From positions 1 to 39,227 of IMG/VR virus record IMGVR_UViG_3300005613_004724: a stretch of DNA of 39,227 nt; one strand, given 5' to 3'. The notes under the pieces were generated by a model. The model did not search any database, was not told the DNA's origin, and saw only the letters and a list, made by a program, of their open reading frames with translations. A program made the translations under genes and the position numbers. The DNA is from a virus. This document shows positions 33,429 to 39,227 of the stretch, in pieces; the stretch's first letter is position 1, and the number at the start of each line of letters is the position of its first letter.

Positions 33429-34166
33429 TTATAATTTTCTTCCTAATGCATATTTTGACATATATAAGCTAAAATTAGAACCTTCTTGACTATATCTTCC
33501 TTCTGTTCTCGATTCATAATGATAAACTAATGATTTTGGTTCATAATAAATTCTAAATCCTTTTCGTCTTACCCTTTGACAATAATCCATATCTTCCCAA
33601 CCACACCAATATCTCTCATCAAATCCTTCTAATTCTTTGAAAAGAATCTTAGGAGTTACCATACAAGCTCCTGTAACAGCAAAATATTGTTTCCTTTTCA
33701 TTGCTAGTGGATAATCCATTGGCTTTCTAAAATAAATATGGTCTGGTAATCCTGACTTATGTTCAAAGATTCCTGCATGTTGAATTGTACCTGAACCAGG
33801 ATGTATAAGACGAGCACCGACAATTCCAACTGCTTTTTCTTCACTAAAAACATTCATCATTTCTGTTAACCAATTCTTAGTTACAATCGTATCATTATTA
33901 AGAAAACATATAAAATTACCCTTAGCAATTTCTACTCCTTGATTATTAGCAATAGCAAATCCTTTATTTTCTTTATTACTAATAAATTGTCCGTCCATTT
34001 TTAGTTTTGAATTAAGAATATAATCCTCTGTTCCATCAGTTGATGCATTGTCAACAATTACCAACTCAAAAGGATAATTCGTATTTCTCTCAACAGATTC
34101 CGTCATCTGTTTTAAGAAATCCAATTTATTATATGTTGGACAAATAATTGATACTAAATCTTTCAT
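33429..34166 (-). CDS. Glycosyltransferase family 2 (rhamnosyltransferase-like), 245 aa
   Basis: MKDLVSIICPTYNKLDFLKQ, FELVIVDNASTDGTEDYIL, NFICFLNNDTIVTKNWLTE (metal site) and YWCGWEDMDYCQRVRRKGFR (the acidic ED-x-D catalytic region) are all present. It is very close in motif order to the central GT2 domain of the 29470-31782 fusion, suggesting duplication and fusion. Starts with an ATGA overlap of the small basic protein upstream. Confidence 0.92.
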   Translation of the reverse strand: MKDLVSIICPTYNKLDFLKQMTESVERNTNYPFELVIVDNASTDGTEDYILNSKLKMDGQFISNKENKGFAIANNQGVEIAKGNFICFLNNDTIVTKNWLTEMMNVFSEEKAVGIVGARLIHPGSGTIQHAGIFEHKSGLPDHIYFRKPMDYPLAMKRKQYFAVTGACMVTPKILFKELEGFDERYWCGWEDMDYCQRVRRKGFRIYYEPKSLVYHYESRTEGRYSQEGSNFSLYMSKYALGRKL

Positions 34167-34285
34167 TTCCTTCTTCCTTGAGGAGTTCTTCTTCTACCTC
34201 TTCTTGAACCCCCCGGAACTCCTGTTCCTTTACCCCTACCATCATGCGCAGGACCAGTTGGAGGGCATGGTTTTTTCTTTGTCAT
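34163..34285 (-). CDS. Small basic RG-rich protein, 40 aa
   Basis: ATG 34285 to TGA 34163-34165, with ATGA overlaps at both ends. The sequence begins MTKKKPCPPTGPAHDGRGKG and ends with an arginine-rich tail (RRGRRRTPQGRRK). Nothing folded is obvious; the tail could bind nucleic acid. Small glycine/arginine proteins of this look occur in phage operons, function unknown. GC content is above that of its neighbours. Confidence 0.65.
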   Translation of the reverse strand: MTKKKPCPPTGPAHDGRGKGTGVPGGSRRGRRRTPQGRRK

Positions 34286-34467
34286 ATCATTTCACCCCTT
34301 TCTTTTCTTAATAATTTCTCAATTTCTCTATCTATACTAACCCCAGCATATTTTTTTAATACTTTCTTGACAATTTTAATAAAAAATACTATTTTTTTCA
34401 TTTCTTCTTCTAATTTTTTAATTCTATTTTCTAAATTTTTAAATTCATTTATATCAATCTCATTCAT
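34282..34467 (-). CDS. Small coiled-coil protein, 61 aa
   Basis: GGAGG is about nine bases ahead of ATG 34467. NEFKNLENRIKKLEEEMKKI is a clear heptad pattern; the middle has a hydrophobic stretch (IVFFIKIVKKVL) and the end is charged. ATGA overlaps on both sides. Function unknown. Confidence 0.6.
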   Translation of the reverse strand: MNEIDINEFKNLENRIKKLEEEMKKIVFFIKIVKKVLKKYAGVSIDREIEKLLRKERGEMI

Positions 34468-34694
34468 TTTTTTTCACCTCCTAATATATAACAATGAACA
34501 TGGTCTTTATTTTCCTTCATTTTCCACACAATTTTTCTACTAGGAAACATTTTCTTAATCATTTTTCTTTCTTCTTCATTAAAATAGTCTTTATGTTCTG
34601 TTGCAGTAATTACTACTTTTTTCTTTTCAAGTGTAATATAAAACTTATAAATATCATCATTACATAAAGAACAACCTATTAATTTTCTTTTCAT
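34464..34694 (-). CDS. Hypothetical protein with N-terminal CxxC, 76 aa
   Basis: AAGGAGG is six bases before ATG 34694. MKRKLIGCSLCNDDIYKFYI contains one CxxC; a further C and two H (DHVHCYILGG) at the end could complete a metal site. The centre is basic. No family recognised. Confidence 0.6.
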   Translation of the reverse strand: MKRKLIGCSLCNDDIYKFYITLEKKKVVITATEHKDYFNEEERKMIKKMFPSRKIVWKMKENKDHVHCYILGGEKK

Positions 34695-34697
34695 TTT

Positions 34698-35027
34698 TTA
34701 CCTCCTTAAATATTTAGTTAATTCTATAACAATCCATTCTTCATCTTGCTCAACCTTAACATGTAGCAATTCATGAATAATATTTTCTTCTATTTCTTTT
34801 TTTGTTAAATTTTTATTTAACCTAATAAAAATAACTCCTTTTTCTATACTAAAGAAATTATCACCTTTAACAATGTAATTCTTCCATGATTTTGCTCTTT
34901 TGTCATTTACCCAACTTCCATTTAATATTCTTTGATTTTCTCTAATAACATAGATTTTGAACTTATCCAATCCTAAATAATTCTGCCATTTTTTAACAAG
35001 TTTTTTTATAATTAACTTCTTTATCAT
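34698..35027 (-). CDS. Metallopeptidase-like HExxH protein, 109 aa
   Basis: The sequence ends in EIEENIIHELLHVKVEQDEE: HELLH is the zinc-binding helix of SprT- and zincin-like proteins, here near residue 87. The first 80 residues (WQNYLGLDKFKIYVIREN, GVIFIRLNKNLTKKE) resemble the small beta part before the helix in SprT-like or wss-type domains. A third zinc ligand is not obvious, so activity is uncertain. ATGA overlap with the GT4 gene upstream. Confidence 0.65.
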   Translation of the reverse strand: MIKKLIIKKLVKKWQNYLGLDKFKIYVIRENQRILNGSWVNDKRAKSWKNYIVKGDNFFSIEKGVIFIRLNKNLTKKEIEENIIHELLHVKVEQDEEWIVIELTKYLRR

Positions 35028-36199
35028 CTTCTTGCAAAGGGTTGAGCATTTTCTTTAATTAATTTTCTAAATACTTTTAACATTTGTTCAGCCCTACTTT
35101 CTGGTGTTAACTTTTTAGCAAACTTATATGCTTCTTTTCCATATTTAGTTCTTAATTTTTTATCATTTATCAGTTTAATAATCTGGTCTTTCAAATCTTT
35201 TGGATGACAAAGAAAATATTTAGAACCATCTAAATTATAAGCATGAGTTCTAGGTTCAACTAATAATCCTCTATTTCTAACCACTTCACGAACCGCAGAA
35301 TGGTCAACTCCTATTGAGGGAATCTTTGAAATACCCGCTTCAATAAAAGGCAAGCCAAACCCTTCACCCCAACTTGGTAATATATTTATATCCGCAAGGT
35401 TATATTGGATATTTAAAGCGTCATCATCTATTGGCCCTTTTTGCATGTTCTTTGGAAAAAGAACATAATCATCTAATTTTAATTCATTTACAAACCTATC
35501 AAGGTCATAACCGTCAAGATTACCCCTGTCAGTTCTGGTCTGCTTTATTCCAGAAGACAATATTAAACAAGTATTAGATACTTCTTTTAAAACGAGTTTA
35601 AGAGCCTCTAATAAGATAGGAACATTTTTTCTTTGTTGTCCCCTTGCATTACAAATAAGAACATTAAAATCATTTAATTTGAACTGGTTCTTTAACTTCT
35701 GTTTATCTAGTTTATGGAATATTTTTTGATCAACCGAAGGATAAATAACTTCTCCCATTAAACCCGGACAAACAAATTTAGATTCTATTGCTCCAAAATG
35801 AGATTGCCAAAAACAATAATGCATCCATTTAAGAGACTCTCTTGAATAAAAATCTAAAGGTTCTGAATCTAATGTTCCCCAATGAACCCATTTAAAACTA
35901 CCAGGATGAGCCAATACAAAGGAGATTTTAGGAAGTGTCCAGAAATCTTGAACTGTTAAAACAATATCAGGTTTAAAATCATCTAAGGCATAATGTAAAA
36001 CCTCTTGAGCATATCTATCTTTAACCTCTGGAGTTTTAGTATGATAAACAATTAAGTCTTTATCTATTGGATAACCATTATAATCTAAGGCTACTTGTCT
36101 AACCTCATTTTTCTTTTTTAGGAAAGGGAGAATGTCCCGTATTTCACGAGCAAATCCACTTTTCCATTTATAATAATCCCCATAAATTAATATCTTCAT
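35024..36199 (-). CDS. Glycosyltransferase family 4, 391 aa
   Basis: MKILIYGDYYKWKSGFAREI begins the N-domain; VLICNARGQQRKNVPILLEA the C-domain (R and K phosphate ligands); SWGEGFGLPFIEAGISKIPS matches the E-G-F-G-L-x-x-x-E region of GT4 enzymes well. GAGG is six bases before the ATG and lies in the last codons of the upstream ORF. Full length. Donor unknown. Confidence 0.93.
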   Translation of the reverse strand: MKILIYGDYYKWKSGFAREIRDILPFLKKKNEVRQVALDYNGYPIDKDLIVYHTKTPEVKDRYAQEVLHYALDDFKPDIVLTVQDFWTLPKISFVLAHPGSFKWVHWGTLDSEPLDFYSRESLKWMHYCFWQSHFGAIESKFVCPGLMGEVIYPSVDQKIFHKLDKQKLKNQFKLNDFNVLICNARGQQRKNVPILLEALKLVLKEVSNTCLILSSGIKQTRTDRGNLDGYDLDRFVNELKLDDYVLFPKNMQKGPIDDDALNIQYNLADINILPSWGEGFGLPFIEAGISKIPSIGVDHSAVREVVRNRGLLVEPRTHAYNLDGSKYFLCHPKDLKDQIIKLINDKKLRTKYGKEAYKFAKKLTPESRAEQMLKVFRKLIKENAQPFARR

Positions 36200-36201
36200 G
36201 C

Positions 36202-36417
36202 TTATCCTCTAAATCCTGTTTTATAAGGATTTTCAGAACCTTTATAACCTCCTGCGTGTGCTGCTTGTCCTTGTTTGTCAGCTTTAGCCCTTGCTCTTGC
36301 TCTAGCAGCCTTATCTCCACACTTATAATAATATTTAGCTCCAGAGCTACCCCACCTACAGAAACATCCCTTGGCATCCTTCAAACACCTGGTTGGTTTA
36401 GTTATTAATCCTTCCAT
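36202..36417 (-). CDS. Small Cys- and Ala/Arg-rich protein, 71 aa
   Basis: Follows the LAGLIDADG gene by three bases; the ribosome site AGGAGG is within that gene's last codons. Contains CLKDAKGCFCRWGSSGAKYY and then KCGDKAARARARAKADKQGQ, with four Cys in the first half. Small phage proteins with the YYYKCGD...A..KA..QG pattern are familiar to me but have no known role. An overlapping frame at 36168-36377 is a shadow. Confidence 0.7.
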   Translation of the reverse strand: MEGLITKPTRCLKDAKGCFCRWGSSGAKYYYKCGDKAARARARAKADKQGQAAHAGGYKGSENPYKTGFRG

Positions 36418-36420
36418 CTT

Positions 36421-37110
36421 TTATGCCTCCTCTCTTAAAATTTTATTAGCTATTTCCTTTTTCCTTTTTAGAAAATAACTACTATCTTTATAAATAAGTT
36501 TTAATAATTTTTTTATTTGAACCCTTCCTGTTAATTGATAACTTAATTTTCCATTTTTATGTTTAATTAAACTACCCACATCTATACCAGTTCTATTCTT
36601 TATCTCTGTAATTAGTTTTTCTTGTCCAAAAACGCTAAATCTATAAATTTTTTCTTTTTTACTATAATAAATACCAATATGTCCATCAGCATCAAATAAT
36701 CCAAGAAAAAATTGCCAAAAATAATTATCAGGAATAATTTTTTCATCTATATTATTAGCTTTTCTTGGTCTTATACCCCTTTTGATTAAATCATCATAAA
36801 GTCTTTTACTTGCAATCTGTAAACTAGCTACTTTTTCTCGTGAATACTTAACATAATCTGTTGAGTACCCAAGAAGATTAGCCAATGTTTTTAAATGATA
36901 GTCATCTTTCTTTTTTAATGCCATGCTAAAATGTTTAGATTTAAAATTGCCATATCTTCCAATACTTCCATCTCCAGCTATAAAACCAAGCCAATATGCT
37001 TGACCTGGACCCATTCCTGAAAAATAACCATTATAAGCTCCCCATCCTGGATAATTCCTTTTAAACTTATGCCCTTTTATAAATTGACCTTTTTCATTTC
37101 TGTTCTTCAT
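36421..37110 (-). CDS. Two-motif LAGLIDADG homing endonuclease, 229 aa
   Basis: A NUMOD-like start (RNEKGQFIKGHKFKRNYPG) leads to motif 1 AYWLGFIAGDGSIG near residue 38 and motif 2 FWQFFLGLFDADGHIG near residue 131, both with acidic residues at the catalytic position. A monomeric enzyme. Free-standing and inserted just upstream of the small Cys-rich gene. No ribosome site; a sigma70-type promoter ends six bases before its ATG. Confidence 0.92.
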   Translation of the reverse strand: MKNRNEKGQFIKGHKFKRNYPGWGAYNGYFSGMGPGQAYWLGFIAGDGSIGRYGNFKSKHFSMALKKKDDYHLKTLANLLGYSTDYVKYSREKVASLQIASKRLYDDLIKRGIRPRKANNIDEKIIPDNYFWQFFLGLFDADGHIGIYYSKKEKIYRFSVFGQEKLITEIKNRTGIDVGSLIKHKNGKLSYQLTGRVQIKKLLKLIYKDSSYFLKRKKEIANKILREEA

Positions 37111-37116
37111 ACCACA

Positions 37117-37145
37117 ATTATAATACCAATAACCTTAAAAATCAA
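37117..37145 (-). promoter_or_regulatory. Leaderless promoter of the LAGLIDADG gene
   Basis: -35 TTGATT (37145-37140), 17 bp, -10 TATAAT (37122-37117), then TGTGGT and ATG 37110. The expected start base is the A of AUG. Unlike the other three cases, no stem pairs across the -10 box here. Confidence 0.7.
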
Positions 37146-37147
37146 TA

Positions 37148-37429
37148 TTATTTCTTGATTTTCCATCTTTCCCTTCTTAATTTTTTCTTTTCCTTTTTTG
37201 TTAATTTCTTAAACTTATAACAAATTCCTTTTTCTACTCCTTTTTCATAACATTCATAACACCACATATCTTCACCTTGTGCGGTCATTACTCTTACTTG
37301 ACTTGCTTTTCTTCCTTTTTGTCCAAACCTTCTTAAACAATGAGGACATTGCCACGGAAAAATAGGAATTATATTTCCAATAGCTTTCTCAAATCCCTGC
37401 GTTACCGTTGTGTCTATTAACTTACTCAT
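37148..37429 (-). CDS. Small protein with two CxxC pairs, 93 aa
   Basis: WQCPHCLRRFGQKGRKAS and MWCYECYEKGVEKG supply four cysteines of a zinc ribbon around residues 28-60; the tail is very basic (KKLTKKEKKKLRRERWKIKK). The start has GGAG nearby and overlaps the previous ORF by eight bases. Function unknown. Confidence 0.65.
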   Translation of the reverse strand: MSKLIDTTVTQGFEKAIGNIIPIFPWQCPHCLRRFGQKGRKASQVRVMTAQGEDMWCYECYEKGVEKGICYKFKKLTKKEKKKLRRERWKIKK

Positions 37430-37604
37430 TCTTTTTTCTCCATTTTTTCCAACCCTTTATTAAAGCTATTTTATGCTCCATTGTTAATTTAGCACCCTTT
37501 CTACTTGGTGGTCTAATTCCTTTTCTTTTTAAAGTAGCTCTAATTTTATCTTTATGTTCTTTTGATTTTAATCCTGTTCCGGATCTTCCTTTAATTCCTG
37601 CCAT
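37422..37604 (-). CDS. NUMOD3-like small basic protein, 60 aa
   Basis: GLKSKEHKDKIRATLKRKG and GAKLTMEHKIALIKGWKKW resemble two NUMOD3 DNA-contact motifs as in the HNH genes here, but no nuclease domain follows. It may be a remnant of a homing endonuclease or a DNA-binding protein in its own right. The upstream gene's last codons hold its AAGGTGA ribosome site. Confidence 0.55.
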   Translation of the reverse strand: MAGIKGRSGTGLKSKEHKDKIRATLKRKGIRPPSRKGAKLTMEHKIALIKGWKKWRKKNE

Positions 37605-37606
37605 AT

Positions 37607-37903
37607 TTAATCACCTTTTTCTTTAATCCAATCTTTACCACTTTGAGAACCAATAAGGGAATGTGGTGAATCAGGACAACCACAAAAATCGTGTTCAAAA
37701 ACCAACTTTCCAAAATTCTTAGACTTTGGATTAACAATAACTCCCCAATCAGCTCCTAAAACTCCTTTTAATGGAACATAATAAGGACAATATAATGCTT
37801 GTGATTCTATAAATACATTTTCCTTTATGGCTTCTTTATACTTTTTAGAAAGAAGTTTTTTAACAAGCAATTTATGCATTTTATGGATTGTATATTTTTT
37901 CAT
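37607..37903 (-). CDS. Hypothetical protein with a Cys cluster, 98 aa
   Basis: Basic N-terminus (KKYTIHKMHKLLVKKLLSKK), then ALYCPYYVPLKGVLGADWGV and HDFCGCPDSPHSLIGSQSGK. The C...CxC pattern could bind metal. The A-D-W-G-V-I-V-N-P stretch looks conserved in type but I do not recognise the family. Its upstream region has only a weak ribosome site. Confidence 0.6.
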   Translation of the reverse strand: MKKYTIHKMHKLLVKKLLSKKYKEAIKENVFIESQALYCPYYVPLKGVLGADWGVIVNPKSKNFGKLVFEHDFCGCPDSPHSLIGSQSGKDWIKEKGD

Positions 37904-37963
37904 ATTTTCTCTATTCTTTCTTGCGGACGCACCTTTTATTATTCTAATAGAAACAACACTCTT

Positions 37964-38131
37964 TTATTTTTTCATCACGCAACTAGCCACAGTATAATCT
38001 GTTTCAAATCTAACTAAATACTTCCCGCCAGCGAATTTACAAAGAGAGCCAAAGCCTGATCTTCTAAGGTTAAGATTAAAACCGATTAAGAAAGTTACAA
38101 TTAACATTACTAATATGGCGACAATTTTCAT
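37964..38131 (-). CDS. Small membrane-anchored or secreted protein, 55 aa
   Basis: AAGGAG is five bases before ATG 38131, which overlaps the upstream stop as ATGA. MKIVAILVMLIVTFLIGFNL is a signal anchor; the remaining 35 residues hold two Cys (one in GSLCKFAGG, one in TVASCVMKK) that could pair outside the cytoplasm. Role unknown. The 37904-37963 gap shows no further gene. Confidence 0.6.
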   Translation of the reverse strand: MKIVAILVMLIVTFLIGFNLNLRRSGFGSLCKFAGGKYLVRFETDYTVASCVMKK

Positions 38132-38250
38132 ATTCTCTCCTTTACAATCTTTTTATATTCTTCTTTTGTCATTTTACTCGCTTTCTTCAACACCTCATTA
38201 TACTTTTTAACTTGAGGCGTATTTTTTAACTTAATTCTTTTCTTCTTCAT
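38128..38250 (-). CDS. Small basic protein, 40 aa
   Basis: ATG 38250 overlaps the SpoU stop as ATGA and follows a GAGG site within a 21-bp repeat. MKKKRIKLKNTPQVKKYNEV... is lysine-rich and helical. Ends in an ATGA overlap with the membrane protein gene. Function unknown. Confidence 0.5.
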   Translation of the reverse strand: MKKKRIKLKNTPQVKKYNEVLKKASKMTKEEYKKIVKERI

Positions 38251-38735
38251 ATAATCCTCATTTGTTCTTGTTTAAATAATCTATCATACATTACTATTGT
38301 TCCCGCCATTGCAACATTATAACTATTAGTCCTAACTGATGGTATAATTACATATTTATAAGACTCATTTTTCAAAAATTCTCTTGGTAGTCCAAAATCT
38401 TCAGAGCCTAATAAATAAATACACCTTTTAGGATGACTAAAGCTAACTAATTCTTTAGCGCCTTTGCAATTCTCAATACAAACTATTTGACAATCATAAA
38501 TCCTAGAGTTCTTAAAGCTATCAATGTCTTTAAATTGTAAAAGAGGAATATACCTCGGCGTTTTCAAAACATCAGTTATTTGTTTTTTGTATCGCTTACC
38601 GATTACGAAAATAAAAGAAGCGCCAAGTTGATAAGCACTACGCCAAAGAGTGCCAATATTTTCAGATGTCTTTGGCATATAAACACCTATCCCAAAATAT
38701 CCTCTTATATTCTTCGAAGCCTGTTTTCTGCTCAT
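38247..38735 (-). CDS. SpoU/TrmH-type RNA ribose methyltransferase, 162 aa
   Basis: SPOUT fold. Motif 1 ENIGTLWRSAYQLGASFIFV (Asn26, Arg32), motif 2 YLLGSEDFGLPREFL and motif 3 IIPSVRTNSYNVAMAGTIVM, the knot region. Length is that of a catalytic domain without an RNA-binding extension, as in TrmL. It would 2'-O-methylate tRNA or rRNA. It lies between two copies of a 21-bp repeat, which supply the ribosome sites for this gene and for the next one. Confidence 0.88.
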   Translation of the reverse strand: MSRKQASKNIRGYFGIGVYMPKTSENIGTLWRSAYQLGASFIFVIGKRYKKQITDVLKTPRYIPLLQFKDIDSFKNSRIYDCQIVCIENCKGAKELVSFSHPKRCIYLLGSEDFGLPREFLKNESYKYVIIPSVRTNSYNVAMAGTIVMYDRLFKQEQMRII

Positions 38736-38758
38736 AAAATCCTCATTTGTTCTTGTTT
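38253..38758. repeat. 21-bp direct repeats flanking the SpoU gene
   Basis: Identical 21-base copies lie at 38253-38273 and 38738-38758 (plus-strand core CCTCATTTGTTCTTG). On the minus strand each contains TGAGG, a ribosome site, followed after a few bases by an ATG. One copy forms the end of the SpoU coding frame, the other the end of the upstream 35-residue ORF. Recombination between them would remove SpoU cleanly. Confidence 0.8.
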
Positions 38759-38850
38759 TTATAGCTAAAATAAACCTTCACTACTCCTCCTATTGTTGAA
38801 CAAATCATAAAAACAGAACCTAAAATAACTATGCCTTCTGTTATACTCAT
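38743..38850 (-). CDS. Small membrane peptide, 35 aa
   Basis: ATG 38850 to TGA 38743-38745. EGIVILGSVFMICSTIGGVV is one hydrophobic segment, followed by a charged tail (KVYFSYKNKNK). GAGGAG lies about 14 bases upstream, rather far. A ten-codon ORF overlaps its ATG as ATGA and could couple translation. Weak support. Confidence 0.45.
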   Translation of the reverse strand: MSITEGIVILGSVFMICSTIGGVVKVYFSYKNKNK

Positions 38851-38930
38851 ATAAAAGCTAACTGCTCCTCTCTACTCATTTTTAATAAATCAACTTTTTA
38901 CCGTTTTTTTTCAGGTTCATAAACCAACTT

Positions 38931-39065
38931 CTACAATTCTATATTTTTTTTTGGATTAATCAAACCTTTTCTAAACCATTTTTTAATTCTCTTGTCTCTA
39001 TCAGAATTATCAAATTCTATCGTTTCTTCATGACTAATTCCTTTTTTGTCAGTATATACTTTCAT
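38931..39065 (-). CDS. Hypothetical small protein, 44 aa
   Basis: AAAGGAG is directly ahead of ATG 39065 (three to four bases). MKVYTDKKGISHEETIEFDN... is charged, with one WFRKG segment. No family recognised; the strong ribosome site is the main support. The 38851-38930 gap has no other clear gene. Confidence 0.55.
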   Translation of the reverse strand: MKVYTDKKGISHEETIEFDNSDRDKRIKKWFRKGLINPKKNIEL

Positions 39066-39095
39066 TTTCTCCTTTCTATGCCTTTAACCGCTCAG

Positions 39096-39227
39096 TTATT
39101 TTTTAAATATTTTTTCCTCATTTTCCTCTTTTAACAAATCTATAATTAAACCCCTTTTGAAATTTTTTGAAGGAATAAAATGTCTATGATAATGAAAAAC
39201 CTTTTGTAATTTAGGCGGGTGGACAAA
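39096..39227 (-). CDS. 3' end of a gene entering from the right edge
   Basis: Open frame from the edge to TAA 39096-39098, 43 residues (FVHPPKLQKVFHYHRHFIP...), ending in a charged helix (IDLLKEENEEKIFKK). The start lies outside the window. Family not recognised. Support is the open frame and codon use only. Confidence 0.5.
   Translation of the reverse strand, partial: FVHPPKLQKVFHYHRHFIPSKNFKRGLIIDLLKEENEEKIFKK

Noticed and set aside
36168-36377. Frame overlapping the Cys-rich 71-residue gene
   Set aside because: The 36202-36417 frame has the AGGAGG site and a phage-like sequence; the other is a shifted reading of it.
1-39227. Stop-codon reassignment (code 4 or 25) or an archaeal virus
   Set aside because: TGA is used as a stop in many ATGA overlaps, AUA encodes Ile inside genes, and four sigma70-type promoters favour a bacterial host.
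1-39227. tRNA genes
   Set aside because: No cloverleaf with T-loop and acceptor patterns was noticed in the short gaps; nearly all sequence is coding.

Overview
The window looks like an internal segment of an AT-rich genome of a tailed dsDNA virus. The grounds are an HK97-type prohead protease fused to an acidic scaffold, a likely major capsid protein next to it, small virion-like proteins, a very long repeat protein of fibre type, and many homing elements. No terminase, portal or polymerase gene is visible. Every gene I support is on the minus strand, so transcription runs from high to low coordinates. Genes are tightly packed, with many 4-nt ATGA stop/start overlaps and strong AGGAG-type ribosome sites. 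TGA is a normal stop, so there is no sign of a recoded stop. Four near-consensus sigma70-type promoters suggest a bacterial host. The host itself cannot be named.

Layout in transcription order. (1) 39227-36200: very small proteins, a SpoU/TrmH-type RNA methyltransferase between 21-bp direct repeats, Cys-rich small proteins, and a LAGLIDADG endonuclease. (2) 36199-31779: a GT4 and a GT2 glycosyltransferase, an HExxH protein, small basic and coiled-coil proteins, a second free-standing LAGLIDADG endonuclease, and a zinc-ribbon protein. (3) 31782-15350: a dense sugar-metabolism locus. It holds glycosyltransferases, including one GT4-GT2-methyltransferase fusion, several SAM methyltransferases, two NAD-dependent epimerases, a two-subunit transketolase, an OPA-type MFS transporter, a glycerol-3-phosphate-type cytidylyltransferase and a polysaccharide-deacetylase-like protein. 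One methyltransferase carries a 371-residue intein. (4) 15318-11882: a compact structured-RNA candidate, an HNH endonuclease, two more GT2 enzymes and small proteins. (5) 11872-7794: protease-scaffold, capsid protein, an HNH endonuclease and two small virion-like proteins. (6) 7769-1: two GT4 enzymes, a structural gene split by a group I intron with its own LAGLIDADG ORF, two unknown proteins, and a gene with 74 tandem 14-residue repeats that runs off the left edge.

The sugar genes could together make, activate, transfer and methylate a glycan. They are interleaved with virion genes, which fits decoration of the virion or remodelling of the host surface. The glycan and its target cannot be read from sequence.

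The strongest new observation is a shared control cassette. Four of the five non-intein homing-endonuclease ORFs have TTGAT(A/T)-N17-TATAAT directly before the start codon, placed so that the mRNA would be leaderless or nearly so. In three of them the -10 box overlaps the 8-nt loop of a hairpin that hides the start codon in read-through transcripts. Reading the minus strand by eye I found this promoter pattern nowhere else in the window.
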